From: Telopea speciosissima
Taxonomy: Eukaryota > Streptophyta > Magnoliopsida > Proteales > Proteaceae
DNA: 64,000 nt
NCBI RefSeq assembly: GCF_018873765.1
Contig: NC_057923.1
Coordinates: 9,560,413 to 9,624,412 of the forward strand
Direction: 5' to 3'
Positions within the stretch are counted from its first letter, which is position 1; each line of letters opens with the position of its first letter. The position numbers and the translations under genes were made by a program. Below are positions 11,122 to 23,315 of the stretch, piece by piece. The notes beneath the pieces were generated by a model that saw only the letters and a list, made by a program, of their open reading frames with translations, was not told where the DNA came from and did not search any database.

Positions 11122-14100
11122 TCAAGAGAAGTTTTGTATTGGTTGCTTGCCAGCGACTTCCACATACCATGACTTCCATGCCTCCAAATAATGAGCAAAG
11201 AGATCGTTCAAAGCTGCATCATTTACAGAATCACATTAGTGTCAGTTTTCTGAAACAGTTTTACCTATACAAGATACTAATACTACATCCAGGGGATCCA
11301 AGAGGTTGCCCCACATTGGCATAGCCCATAAAGCTTCAAAGAGAAGGATCCCTCCACAAACCAATCTTGAGCCAAAAGACCAAAGGCCAGAAGGGTTCAT
11401 GAATTGGGCAACTAGGACCGCAACTGCATTATCACCTTGGATGGACCATCAAATGAATGACCAGATCCATATAATGAAAAGTTGCCAAGGAGAAAATGTG
11501 AATTCAGTTTCGGACTCTTTCATGTCGTATGAAGCCATTTATGTTAACTGAAGTGCAAAAGAAAACAAGGGTATCTTCCTAGGAGTGCGAGGAAGGCACA
11601 TCTCTTAAGATTTCAAAGATGACCTAAAAAGCACCTTTGGTTTCTCTTTTTTCTTGGTCTGACCTTGAACCTCCAGAACCAAAGATCATCAACACTTCTT
11701 CACAGCCGTGATTTCTAGATTGGAGCGCCGTCAATTGTTGGATCAGCAAATAACATGGCATATAAGTAGAAAAAAGCATAGTCCTGCAGTTGGCTAGGGA
11801 CAAGGCCTAAGGAAATTGTAGGTCCTGAGTTCGACTCCGCCTCCCCCCTTGGGGCCACCCGCCTGAGAGGAAACTCCCTGGTGACCATGGGACCCCAGTA
11901 TCTCCCAGTTCGTGTGTGTTGCGGGGTCATGCACCAGCCCTGGGGGAATTAGTCGGCCAAAGGTCGAATACCTCCAGTTCCCACTAAAAAAAAAAAAAAA
12001 AAAAATAGTCCAAATTTAATGGATTATTGATGCAGAGCACTTAACTTGACCACAATCACAGATGGGTCAGTCAAATGTTTATGAAATGTGATGGAATGTA
12101 AACTTAATAAACTGGTGAATTTTCAAGAATGTACCTTGGTTGTGATACTGAGGGCGATAAGAAGAGGCAAGGCCCTCCCAGTCCTGAACCCTTTTTACAT
12201 TATTTTTATCCAAGTCGCCAACTTTAGGCATAACAACTGGACTGAAAGGGCCAAACACAAAATCCTTGGAGCTTTGCTTTGGTTGTTGCTCGATTTGGCT
12301 TCTGCCCATATCATTTGACCTATTTTCATGGTTCATTTGCATTTGGATGTTTGGCTTCTGTTTAGCCTTCTCATCCATCAAGGAATTCACCTTGTTTCTC
12401 TTAAAATTAGTATTTGTTATCTCAGTTCCAAACACTCTTTTTCTGCTGTCCTCCGAATTGAAAGAGCCAGCTGACCCGTTCTCAAGTTTCTCTGTAATCC
12501 CTAGCCACCTAAATGCAGGCTTCCTGCTTTCAGCATGGTGGGTCTGCAAAAAGAAAAAAAGTAAAAATTGTGACAAAACATGTCTTTAACATGAAGGAAG
12601 GATTGGGCTGTCTTTGGGATATTTACCTTCTCAATAAGATTCATGGAAGACAACACATTCGCAATATCATATAATCGTCTAACTTTTGCTGCAGAATTAT
12701 CTTATGAAGAAAGTATTAGTCATGGAGTTATGGATTTTTCACTTCCTGTTATTGCCTCAGAAAGTAATTCAGAAGAGGGACAAGGAAGGTTAATTACTTC
12801 TCATCTGAGATGAATTGAGTGAATCACCAAGCAATATCCTTGCAGCATCATCCAGGGAGATCAAGTCTGACTGAAGAAATGAGGAATTGGAGGGGTTAAA
12901 ACAGAAACAATTTACAAAAATTCAAACTAGAACAAAGGGGGTAACATCTGCTTACATTAGAACAGAGAAATAGCTTCACAAAGTTTTGTGTAAGAAGTCC
13001 CAGGGATTTCTCTCTTCTGTTGTCTGTGGAATTAAACATATAAAGAAGTAAATAAATGGTTAAAATAGGCTAAATTTCTACAAGGATAACATAATACTGT
13101 TGGGGTTGGGTGTGTCTTGTATTTTGCAAGTCCACATAATTGTAATTTGTCTGGATTTGTACTTAGGACGCATTTTGGGTCAATTACATGTACGAGGTAT
13201 AATTGTAATTATGTGGAGATTAGGGTTTTGGATTTCCCTACATATTGTCTCTGTGTGGAAAACCCTGGGAACAAGCAAAAGGGAACACTTTGTGAGGTGG
13301 AGAGGTGTAGAGAGTTTTTCAACAAATAGTGGAAAAGCTCTGATTCTCTCGAGTGGATGTAGGTAATCTTGCCAAGCCACGGTAAATTCCTTGTTTGTGT
13401 GGTGATTGCTTGCTTCGTTCTTCCTCATGGTTGCACATTGGTCCCCAACAAATACAATTGTATGAAGGGGTTCCGCAATGTGCATCCTCTGCCACAAATG
13501 ATGACAATAAAAATTGAAGAAATACACCTAAGTAAACGCAGACGCGAATATTACCACCAGCTTTGAAGGATGCAGAAAGTTTAGAAATGACGGCAGTGGA
13601 GCTTGATTTATCTTCCCTGCTCGCAATGTTTGGATCAATGGATTTTTCATCTTCCTCATCATCTGAAACCTTCAGTGAAGAAATAATCTTGTCACTCAAA
13701 ATTATGAGACAAAAATCACAGTAAACAAGGATAGAAGGAAATAAGTGGATCAAATGCTAAAAAAGAAAAAACCTACTTTTTCACTGTTGCTAGCATCATA
13801 GATGTTGGAAAAATTCTCTTTCAAAGCCTCCTTCTAATCAAGTATCAGAATAGAAGTTAGGGCAATTCCCAAAACTTTCAGTCTCAAACCACTGGAAATC
13901 TGCGAAAAAAATAAAATTAATAAGATTACCTTAAGCTCCTTTAGAGCCTGGGGAATTCCTACAAATCCTTTCCATGCGTACCGATTCTTTCCCTTTCTCG
14001 CTAGAACCTAAACAGATCAAAAACGTAAAATTTCAAGACTTTGCAAAGTCAAATAACATAATTAGGATACACCCAATAAAAAATTTAAAACATAGTTTGA

Positions 14101-14589
14101 AGAGTAACAAGCAAAAGATCAAAATTGTACCCCAATGCTTTCCAAGACATTGACTATATCATAGATCCTCCTCCGCTCAACTCCTGAAACCTCAAAAGTG
14201 TTAAAATAACACAATCAACACATGAAGTAGCAGAGGCTAACAAAGAAGAGGAGTCAAGGAAACAATGGAGACCAAAGATCGGATTTTGACCTAATCGGTC
14301 GGCAGCATCATCCAAACCAAAGGATTCAGTGCCATCTCGGTTGTACAAGCTCAAAAAGCTGTTCAAATATACGGAAAATTGGATAACAATATTAGAAACT
14401 ATGGTAAGAAAATTAGCACAAACCACAAAAAAAAAAACCAAACAGACAAGATCTATAGAAATTGAACCACCGAAGGTGAGAAGAAAAAGCGAAATATTAC
14501 TTGGAGCACAAGAGCCCCAAAGATTTCTGCTTCCTGCTGTAGGTATGATGCCTTGTTTCAGGATCTTGAAAAGCAGCCATCGGCGACAT
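11122..14589 (-). CDS. DEL: atypical E2F transcription factor, DEL/E2Fe class, 11 exons, complete
   Basis: Exons on the minus strand, all with GT-AG borders and matching phase: 14589-14501, 14358-14291, 14183-14131, 14007-13930, 13833-13777, 13669-13558, 13023-12956, 12870-12798, 12688-12627, 12543-12135, 11213-11122. They total 1161 nt, or 386 aa plus stop, close to the length known for Arabidopsis E2Fe. There are two winged-helix DNA-binding domains: the first spans SRKQKSLGLLC, LYNRDGTESFGLDDAADRLG and VERRRIYDIVNVLES; the second spans RREKSLGLLTQNFVKLFL, LISLDDAARILLGD and KVRRLYDIANVLSSMN. No dimerisation or Rb-binding region is seen, as expected for DELs, which bind E2F sites without DP and repress. 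The tail contains SRKPAFRWLG, FGPFSPV, YRPQYHNQ and ALNDLFAHYLEAWKSWY, all class signatures. In Arabidopsis these proteins restrain the endocycle or cell expansion. Which DEL paralogue this is cannot be settled here. The leader has a GA microsatellite (14640-14656). Confidence 0.93.
11785..12004 (+). mobile_element. tRNA-derived SINE in the last DEL intron
   Basis: A ~220-bp element with a pol III A-box-like segment (AGTTGGCTAGGGAC, ~11788-11801), a B box (GAGTTCGACTCC, ~11827-11838) and a 3' A-tail of about 23 bases. The flanks share ATAGTCC (11778-11784 and 12005-12011), a short target duplication. It lies between the last two DEL exons on the opposite strand to the gene. Confidence 0.8.
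13098..13450 (+). mobile_element. solo LTR in DEL intron 6
   Basis: A 353-bp segment begins TGTTGGGGTTGG, ends GGTCCCCAACA, and is flanked by identical AATAC (13093-13097, 13451-13455). A single LTR without interior implies LTR-LTR recombination. The family looks Copia-like from the GTGGATGTAGG-type block near its 3' end. It lies between exons 6 and 7 of DEL and does not touch splice sites. Confidence 0.88.
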
Positions 14590-14740
14590 ATCCAAATCTC
14601 TTTCTCCTTCTTCTGTTTCTTTCGCCTCTCTTCTTCTTCTGAGAGAGAGAGAGAGATAGAGAGATCTGGAGGTTTGAGATTTGAGAGGGAAAAAAGCTGG
14701 AAGACCGTTAATAAAAAAGGTGAGGAAACCTAAAGCTCAA

Positions 14741-14748
14741 TTGGCGGG
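14741..14748 (+). promoter_or_regulatory. E2F-like site upstream of DEL
   Basis: TTGGCGGG, close to the E2F consensus TTTSSCGC, lies ~150 bp upstream of the DEL start codon. Arabidopsis DEL1 is known to be controlled through an E2F site by E2Fb and E2Fc; function here is inferred. Confidence 0.5.
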
Positions 14749-14813
14749 TTTGGAATTTCGAATATAGGAGGGATTTCGGGTCCGAGCGATTAGGGTGTTA
14801 TTTTAAACAGGCA

Positions 14814-14820
14814 GCGGGAA
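14814..14820 (-). promoter_or_regulatory. second E2F-like site upstream of DEL
   Basis: GCGGGAA (complement TTCCCGC), an E2F core, ~225 bp upstream of the DEL start codon. Confidence 0.45.
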
Positions 14821-14880
14821 TTCAAATCGAGCTGACGAGGCGCGGCTGAGTTTAAATTACCTAAATTAACCTTACTGAAA

Positions 14881-14887
14881 TTTCCCG
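14881..14887 (+). promoter_or_regulatory. third, weaker E2F-like site
   Basis: TTTCCCG followed by T, a partial match to TTTCCCGC, ~295 bp upstream of the DEL start codon. Weaker than the other two. Confidence 0.3.
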
Positions 14888-15175
14888 TTTGAGTATGATA
14901 CAAGGGTGTTTCTTGTACTTTTGACTCTTCCTTTCCGTTGAGTTTGTTTTACGCTCTATAAAAAAGTAGAGCATGTTACAGAAATACCCTTCTTAGTTCA
15001 TATATTCCAAATACAATGAATTTATGACTAATTTTGGAAATGGGGTTATAAGTTTGACGAGGGAATCTGCATTTTCCCTCTTCTCCCAACCGTTTCCTTT
15101 TCCTCTGCATCATTTCAATTTGCAACTCAACGTGACAAAGTAAAACGTCACGATTCTAATGGAATTTAGCAGGAG

Positions 15176-15305
15176 GCGTGCGCCCAGGATGCTGCCAGGG
15201 GTATCCAGCGGTTGAGCTGTGCCGCACACATCTTGGTACACGCCTAGGGATGTGTGCGGCACAATCCAACAGTTGGCAGCACCCTGAGCGTTCCATGCTC
15301 CCTGG
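15176..15305. mobile_element. GC-rich foldback element
   Basis: Inverted arms include TGTGCCGCACACATC (15218-15232) against GATGTGTGCGGCACA (15249-15263) and outer GCTGCC/GGCAGC. The whole ~130-bp block can form one hairpin. It resembles the other short foldback elements in this window in size and GC-rich composition. Confidence 0.6.
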
Positions 15306-16599
15306 AGACAATCCTAATCCATTCTAATGGCTAGAGTCCAAAGAAAGGGAGAGGGTTTGTCACAAGGATAGTGTGCAATTTCACGTCTTGGAGGAGGGGC
15401 ATTATGGAAAAATAATAAAAATTAGGGACATATGAGACATTTTATAGGGATGATGCCAACATGCAATTTTGATATTAAGCTAACATGATAAATATTTTAC
15501 CCCCAAGTAAATAAGGGTGTTATTGTTCGGATGCAATATCAAAGTTGTTTTTTTTTTTTTAATAAAGGATCTAGTTATGGTTGGAAAAACAGAGTTTTGA
15601 CTCAAGTGAATCACCCAGAGTCAAAAACAAATATATATAAAACCTGGTTAAGATTTAGGAGTCTTGAAGATTTGCCCATGTTTAAGAAATGACCTAACCA
15701 AATCCGAGTTACTTTGAGTTTTCATTGACTCAATGTTTTTGCTTGAGTCAAGTGAAACTCACCAAGCTTTTTCTTATTAGGTATATACTATTCATAGACT
15801 ATAGGTTTCGTCTACAACTAAACAAAACCCAATAATTTTTGTTTGTTGTCTTCAATAATAGCCTATTTTTTTTCTTCTCCCTTGTGAAACAGCCATAGTA
15901 TCAGTTTCTCCTCCTCACTTCGAGGAAAAAAATAAAGATAGCGTAAAAAAAATGAATCGTCATGATCAAGTCTCGCCTAAGTCACCAAGCTTTGAAAAGA
16001 GCGAGTTGAATAAAAATTTTGATTTTCCAATTACAACACAATGTTGGTGTGAAGTGGAATCTACAACATCAAGACAATGAGAGCACAGGGGCATATGATC
16101 ATATCAGTAGTGTGGCCATCATCCCCCCCCCCTCCCTTCTTTATGTAAACATCTAGCTCTGGTTGGGTTATTATTTGCTCGCATCAACATATGTGAAAAA
16201 AATGTAAAGGAGGGAATAGCAGCCTAAACTTTTCATTACTCATAAAAGTATTGTACCTCATTCTTTTTTCCGCCAAACATGACCTAAAAATATTCCTCAT
16301 GACAAAGGTCACAACTAGTAAATAACCCATGCTACGTACGAAAAGTTAAGTAAACTATGATGCTGAATGTTCGTTAAGTATCATTAAATTTGCTCGATTT
16401 AGCAAGTGAGAGATTTTCTTATCTAGTAAATTTATTTGGATTGTCACTGAAATGTATAACATTATGGAGACAGTTTTCCTGATTGAGGAGTTCAGATGGC
16501 ATGCAAAGGGAATCGTAGAATACAAGGGTACATTGATCCTAATTGTAAGGGGGCAAACATTTATGGCCATTGATATTTGTACTTTTCTTGCACCCACAG
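15306..16599. other. gene-poor region
   Basis: AT-rich sequence with short homopolymers (poly-T at ~15549, poly-C at ~16121). No gene, RNA or clear repeat structure recognised. Confidence 0.4.
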
Positions 16600-17560
16600 G
16601 AAAACTTTTTTCCTAACATTAATAAAGCCCTTTTTCTTAAATTGGCCTCCACAACTTCTTACAAGCCTGATCATTTTTGGGTCAAAGTTCTTAAAGGAAA
16701 GTATTTTCCAAATAATATTTGTTCCATTCATCCATATTATCAAAAAAAGGTTCGATCATTTGGAATAGCATTACTAAGATATTGATCATTTGAAATAGCA
16801 TGAATGAATAGCCTTATTTTCTACCCAAAAAAAAGAAAGAAAGAAAGTAGGTAATGGTTGCAATCTCTGGATGCCTTTTGTGCATAATTTTAGAATTCTC
16901 CCTTCTCATCCGGCTAATCCCTGGTATGTAAATTTGAATTAGCTAATACCTAATGATTTCTAGAATATTAGTCTTGTACATTCTTGATTCTCGCATTCCT
17001 CTTAGCTCTTATAATATGAATGACTATTGGTTTTGTTTGTTTAGTAAGACAAGGAGTTTTACTGATACAAATGCGGTCAAATGACTAATCCAGAATCAAC
17101 AAGGTAATATAATTAGCATTATGTCAAGAAGGTTGTGGAATTCTGAATGGCATTTGAAAGCTCAATCAAAAACTTTGCATGTTTTTATGGAAAATTCTTG
17201 TGGGTGCTGTTTTTACTATGATTAGAATAGCGACTTTCTTACATGTTGACCACTCTTGTTGCTTGTGTAATAAAGAAGAGGGAGAGCATTCTCTATGGGG
17301 GAGCACAGGGGCCACGCATGCGCGTTGGCATCTCGAGGGGCAGAATTCCACCTTTCATGGGGGGTAGGATAGTCATTTCAACCCCCATTGTGTCTGGGCG
17401 TGGCCTGCACCCAAGATTGAATGACACCTTTTCTTATCTTGTGATTTTACTAAGAGAATCTTGGCTATTGGACCCTTGGACTTCAATTTTGAATATCTCA
17501 TTTCACCATCTCTTTATGATAAGTCCCAATCTTGTTTTGTTAACCTAATTAATTTGTAAA
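16600..17560 (+). mobile_element. L1-type LINE remnant (ORF2 C-terminal region)
   Basis: Contains the post-RT linker typical of plant LINE ORF2 (NKALFLKLA, then WVKVLKGKYFPNN at ~16617-16720) and, further on, the zinc-binding zf-RVT region (CCLCNKEEGEHS at ~17258-17293, continued by FLSCDFTK-like sequence at ~17430-17455). The frame is broken repeatedly and the zf-RVT part is split by a foldback element. It is an old, 5'-truncated copy. Confidence 0.7.
17293..17416. mobile_element. foldback element inside the LINE remnant
   Basis: A ~124-bp GC-rich block separates two halves of the LINE zf-RVT coding region. It contains the core GGGGTAGGATAGTCATTTC followed by a C run, also present in the foldbacks at 30065 and 30376. 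Arms are imperfect. Confidence 0.55.
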
Positions 17561-18658
17561 TGGACTTACGATTTCAATCTTTTACCACTTCCTAGCTGAT
17601 GTTAATAAGTCCCAAGAACATAATTCTTATCCAACTCTCCTATGTACTATACTCCATTATGTTTCTATAAGGGTCATTTTATAAGTGTCACTATGCCTAG
17701 TAAAGTATAATGTTTCACTATTTACTAGTTGATAATATATGAATTAAACCATGTGATAGAGGCACATGACAGATATTCAAGTGCCCGCTTGGAGATTCCT
17801 TTATGCGCTTCCTGCTTAGAGAACCTCCTCGATCTCCCTTTTTTTCAAACAATGCATTCGTATTTCCCCGTTTCATTTGGAATCAAAATCTTGCTAATGA
17901 AATATGTGTGAACTGTGAAGTCCTCTGGTCACATGGAACTTCACTTACTCACCCACATGTCCAACAACCTACCACACATTATTTTAGTGGGACCAAGTGC
18001 ATTGAAAGGCTAGATAGATAGAGCATTTTCAGTGACAAGACTCTTCACTTCTAAGAACACCATTAGTATGTAATATTTTTTGGGAATAGGAAAGACATGT
18101 TACACATTTTTAATCAATTAATTTGCAGAGTATGCAGATTTACAAAGCATTTCCCTTTCTTCTTTCCACATTCCACAAAGCACCTATGAATCTAAGAAAG
18201 AAAATTTGATTCACAATTCACATTATTTGATGCATTGGAAACAAAATAATATCAGAGTAGATTTAATCTATAAAAACAATGGACCTTAAGCATTATCACC
18301 GGCCACTTCCATAGACCTACAACATCCAGTGGAGTTTGTAAGAAATGCTGCTGTCTACCCAAAAATGTGATTTGTTGGACCAAAAAATCAACCCAATAAA
18401 AGCATCAAAACCATTTGATCTATTTTTCTCCAAATACAGAAGAAATGAATCCCGTTACAGTCGAGGAATTTCTAGAGTTTGCACCTGCTGTTATACTGTT
18501 ATTAACATGCAATATGTTTCCTGAACGACGGACTTCAATTCAATTGATGCGCCCGATCAGCAATTAAAACCAAACAGAATGCTTTTGTATGTTTCCTCAA
18601 CAAGATTCCCAGCAGTCAAAAACCCCAAACTGGCTAGGAATTGGACATGGCATAAAGT
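17561..18658. other. gene-poor region, 3' flank of the next gene
   Basis: No gene recognised. The right ~150 bases are probably the 3' UTR of the minus-strand gene that follows. Confidence 0.4.
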
Positions 18659-19336
18659 TCAACAGATTTCTTCAGCAAATATGATGTCGAAAATGAACTT
18701 CACTTCCTCTTTGGGAATATTAGGTTGATCAACCAACAGTTGATGGAGCGCCCCTAGATCACTCGCACTGAGATTCAAAGTAAGCGCTGAGACTATTGAT
18801 AACTTGAGTTGATACTCTGAGTGATATATCTCATGCATAAGTCTAAGCCCCTCCAAACAATCTGCTAGACTTGGCCGTATCCCAATTCGCAATTGCATTT
18901 GGTTCATGCCAGGTGACATTGAACCCCCTTTCACCTGTTGTCTACCATCCCGAAGAATCTTTTCAAGAGACATAACGATACCATGAAACTCTTCACATGT
19001 TTTCTTCATAGAAATCAAAATGGTGTGTAGAGAGTCCATCTGCTTCCCCAAAATTGCCTCCCTGATGCCATTAACACATGTCAACCGGCCATAATTTTTG
19101 GGCTCTTGCAGTACGGGCAATCTTTCGATTATTGCAGAAGCGTTTCTGAACTGAGAAAGCAAACGGGATTGAAGCTCATCCCATCGATTTATTTCGTCCC
19201 TAATTTTCCTAAACTTTTGCTGGTATTTCTTCACCACCATCTCCATGCCTGAAGTTTCAAACCTTTTATTTTGGTTTGTTGTGTATTGTTGAATCTGCTT
19301 AAGTTCAAGAAGCATACCAAAACATGCACTTAGACT
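18659..19336 (-). CDS. conserved plant protein of unknown function (At5g43822-like), main exon
   Basis: The exon begins after an acceptor AG (19338-19337) and is open for about 225 codons to the stop. The product is helical and charged, with MVVKKYQQKFRKIRDEINRW, QSRLLSQFRNASAIIERL, QEPKNYGRL, CEEFHGIVMSLEKILRDGR, GIRPSLADCLEGLRLMHE and a conserved C-terminus LVDQPNIPKEEVKFIFDIIF. I recognise this as the plant family represented by Arabidopsis At5g43822; no biochemical role is known to me. Translation could start at the first Met in the exon (19315) or the Met of MEMVVKKY (~19246), or in an upstream exon that I did not find. Immediately upstream lies a rearranged duplicate of the same gene, which may have removed or displaced the true first exon. 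Confidence 0.75.
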   Translation of the reverse strand, partial: SLSACFGMLLELKQIQQYTTNQNKRFETSGMEMVVKKYQQKFRKIRDEINRWDELQSRLLSQFRNASAIIERLPVLQEPKNYGRLTCVNGIREAILGKQMDSLHTILISMKKTCEEFHGIVMSLEKILRDGRQQVKGGSMSPGMNQMQLRIGIRPSLADCLEGLRLMHEIYHSEYQLKLSIVSALTLNLSASDLGALHQLLVDQPNIPKEEVKFIFDIIFAEEIC

Positions 19337-19459
19337 CTAAACAAAGGCCCTATAGATAACTGAATGGAAAAATAGTAACATAAAACATTATATACCTTAA
19401 AACAGGAAAGGGAAGTAAGTGCCTATAGAAAGAAGATAATAGTAAAAAAGTGAAAATTC
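19221..19459. repeat. direct repeat, copy 1 (exon start plus upstream intron)
   Basis: Near-identical to 19788-20028 in the same orientation. It includes the exon start of the At5g43822-like gene and its upstream intron. Confidence 0.9.
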
Positions 19460-20028
19460 AACAAGAGCCCAAAAATTATGGCCGGTTGACATTTGTTAAT
19501 GGCATCAAGGAGGCAATTTTGGGGAAGCAGATGGAATCTCTGCAAACCATTTTGATTTCTATGAAGAAAACATGTGAAGAGTTTCATGGTATCGCTGTGT
19601 CTCTTGAAAAGATTCTTCGGGATGACAAACAACAAGTGAATGGGGGTTCAATGTCACCTGGCACGAACCAAATACAATTGCGTATTGGGATACGGCCAAG
19701 TCTAGCAGATTGTTTGGAGGGGCTTAGACTAATGCATGAGATGTACCACTCAGAGTATCAACTCAAGTTATCAATAGTCTCAGCGCTGGTATTTCTTCAC
19801 CACCGTCTCCATGCCTGAAGTTTCAAACCTTTTATTTTGGACTAATGTGTGCTGTTGAATTTGTATAAGTTCCAGAAGCATACCAAAACATGCACTTAGA
19901 CTCAAAACAAAGGTCCTATGGATAATTGAATGGAAAAATAGTAACATAAAACATTATATACCTTAAAACAGGAAAGGGGAGTAAGTGCCTATAGAAAGAA
20001 GATAATAGTAAAAAAGTGAAAATTCAAC
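19460..20028. pseudogene. rearranged partial duplicate of the At5g43822-like gene
   Basis: 19460-19787 is an inverted copy of about 18785-19112 (plus-strand frame with EPKNYGRLTFVNGIKEAILG and RIGIRPSLADCLEGLRLMHE); 19788-20028 is a direct copy of 19221-19459. The result is a duplicate gene whose middle part has flipped relative to its ends. The inverted copy stays open on the plus strand for ~120 codons, so it is probably recent. No promoter is evident. Confidence 0.88.
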
Positions 20029-20910
20029 ATATCTAATAGCCAATTGATTAAGAATCATAGCTTTCAGTTCCAAGAGTAACTGATATATATATATATATAT
20101 ATTTTAAAAAACCCATAACTAAAGAGAAACATAGCATGATGACAAATGAAGCATTTAGCTTGAGGCAACAGGTAGGATCTCACCATGCCAAAGTGCTTCA
20201 TTTGATTACCCACCCAATGTTGTAATATTGGGTGTAATATGGGCATAACAGTAAATCTGTCCACAGGGGTATTATTGTCCTTGTACTTGTATGTCACTCA
20301 TTATAAATAGAATAGGGCTGTCATTCAATGTTTCTAAAACGACTCGGCATTGGACTGGTCTGGTGTAGTGGTTGGCCATCTAAAAGTCCAATCTGGCAGT
20401 AAGAATGGTCTGACTATGAACATGAGGCAGATTTAAGTAAAGATTATATGCAAGTGTAAAGATTTTAACATAAGCTCATCTGATTAACAGGTTGTTTTCC
20501 CAAACTTACCATGCAGCATGCATGGGGTTCAAATCTCACTATATGCATTTGCATCCAAATTTTACTGATAATATTAACAATATTAATTGCTCAAGGACCA
20601 GCTGTCTAACAATCTGACCTAACCACTCCGAGCAATCCAAAGTTTTAGACCTTACAGTTTGTTGACCAGTTAATTGTATTTTATGACCTCCCATCTCAGG
20701 GCTGGTATGGTCAACAACTTATGAGAACACTGCTAACTAACAGTAAAGATTTCACCAGTGTTCCTTTTTGCCATTTTCCGTTGCCTTCATCAAATACAGC
20801 CACTTTCTTCAGGCCATTGATAAGCCCTGTACTGCTCCCATGGATGCAGCCAAAGGATTACTCTTTTTTTGCGACTCTATCCATGGATAAACTCTACAGT
20901 CCATACTATG
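20029..20910. other. gene-poor region
   Basis: A TA microsatellite (about 20082-20102) and AT-rich DNA. No gene recognised. Confidence 0.4.
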
Positions 20911-23315
20911 ATTCTTTCTATTTTACACAAAATCATTCTCACATCGCAATTTCTTGTTCTGGATTCCAAAGAGTTCTAGTATTACTCACTACTTATTCCA
21001 GTTCTTCACCATTAAATCCTTGGGAAAAAAAATCAAAACTGGACAAATAACAAATGGGGTACACCCCTCAACTGCATATATTTCCATGACCAGATATGAA
21101 AATGTTCCTAAGTAATCATAAAAGATAACTGAGACTAAAGCACATTCCAACTTTAACGAATTCAAAGTAACAAAAGAGCTTAACAACTTGGACTAGAACA
21201 TTTTTAACCTTCAGATACATTCATTTGATGGAGATCAATTTAAACCACCAAGCCATTTATTTTCCACTACCAGAGGTAGAAAGGTTTTGTAAGTAATAAT
21301 AAAAGCTCACCAAGATGGACTAAACCATGATTTGCAAGTTTCCGACACATTAATTTGGGCATAACATAGATCACCTTTTTAAAATTTTTTGCTATATCTA
21401 GAAATGGCAAGGCTGAATGGGCCCTTCGCTCGAGAATTATCCAATAACATTGATGTCTCCAACCTTACCCTCAGCCCTTTCCAGATGAAAATTGCCAAGA
21501 TATCTTCTTACCCTTCCTGAACTCTCCACACGTTTCTCTCAAGGGTCTGCATTACATAGATTTGCTACTCTTTATTCAGGGAAGAGAAAGGTGCAGTTAT
21601 GAACCTTGGCATTCAATCCATTTTAATGAGTTATGGAGCTGATTTTCTCACCAGAAGCCTTTCATCCAATTGAAAAACTTTCTGGTCTATGCAACAAAAC
21701 AAGAGCTCGTTCTTTTACAACACCGCCCACGACCCTCCTCCCCCCCCCCCCCCAAAAAAAAAATAATAATAAATAATAAAGGCAGCCAACAATGGCATTT
21801 TTCACACATTCAGATTCACCCATCATCCAAAACTACAACAGTTTCTGAATGAAACAAGGGGTATCCCTCCAAAGACCATCATCTAGCCCAATTATCACTC
21901 CTGACTGCCTCCACGCATGCAACATGCTCTGGTGCTCTTTAAATTGCAACCAGACTTCCCAGTACCTCACCAGGTGGCTAAGAAAAATGTTGTCAATTTG
22001 AGAGACAAAGACAGAGCAACTACAAGGCCAACCAACTGCCACATAGGAACTCTACAAGGACTCCTTCAGCTAAAAAACACCTAATCATTAACCAACCTTG
22101 GCAATGGCACAATAACCTCCAACCAGCACGCAGCCAGTTTTAACTTTTAACCCTTGGAGAAAAGCTAAAGCTTGATTTTGCTACAACTGTACACTAGTAA
22201 TTGAGAAATGGTCCCAAGAAATGTTCCATTCATTATCCAGAAAAGGGACCAATTATTGAAGACGCCCAGGCTTCAGATGGTTAATGAGTGAAATTAATTT
22301 CAGTCGAACCCTCTAACAAAGAGCATTATAACAATGTGATTGACAGAACTTAGGAAGTTCAAACCATTGCTCTCAAATTCTTCCCCACCCCAGAACAAAC
22401 AACAACAACTCAGCCTTATCCCAACTATATGGATCCTTGCCTTCCAATCAGCTCTATTCGAGGTCATCTCTTTCCTACCACTTCTCCTAAGGTCATTTTA
22501 GTTCAGCACGTACATGTGCATGCTCTTTTTTTTTTTTTTTTTGGGGGGGGGGGGTGTCATGCTGATTGGAGTGATCAAGAATCTCTGCCAAGAAAAAAAA
22601 ATTTGACTCCAAGCATCACCAAGAAAATAAGACAAGGTCATCCTTAATATTTGATGAAAGAAAAACCACCAAATTGGTGGAGAAAGTCAATCTAACAAGG
22701 ACTAACCATATTCAAACCAATTAAATTCTTTCAATGGTTCCTGCAGCACAAAGTCGAAGCAATAAAAGTGTGTATGCATGTATGTGCATGAGAGAGAGAG
22801 AGAGGGTAACACGAAAGTTTCTGATTATCAGGTTATGTTTGTTTAACAACTGCATCATGGTCTGGAAGTTCTCTTTCCACCAGCCTATTTTGTGGAATTT
22901 AATAACTGACACCTCACGACAGGTAAACCAATCCCCACTTCTACTATTCACTTGATTTGTAAATATACAGAAACAACACAAACTTAATCATTCGCAATCA
23001 AAGAAGCTTTGCAACAAAGAGCAAAAACCTTGATGTTGATCCATTTTGTTGCAGGCATCCATATGATAACAAAGAAAATTGAGACATAAATTTATGAAGT
23101 GCTCATCAACCCTGCTACATATTTGAATACTAAATTGGAAGAACCAATAGTTTCAACATAACCAATTCAAAAAGAGTGTACATAAATTGAAACCTGGAAA
23201 AGGGAGTAAAGTCCAACAGAATGGTAAAGAAGGGAGAAGAAAAATCGGGCAATCTAGTGGAGGCCACTCCAAAAGCCATGAGACAGCAGCAGTAAAATGA
23301 ATATAAACTTCTAGT

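Noticed and set aside
13180-13527. 115-codon minus-strand ORF within the DEL gene
   Set aside because: Lies over the solo LTR in an intron; not part of the exon chain.
20082-20102. TA-rich tract as a possible promoter
   Set aside because: Plain dinucleotide microsatellite with no gene placed to use it.
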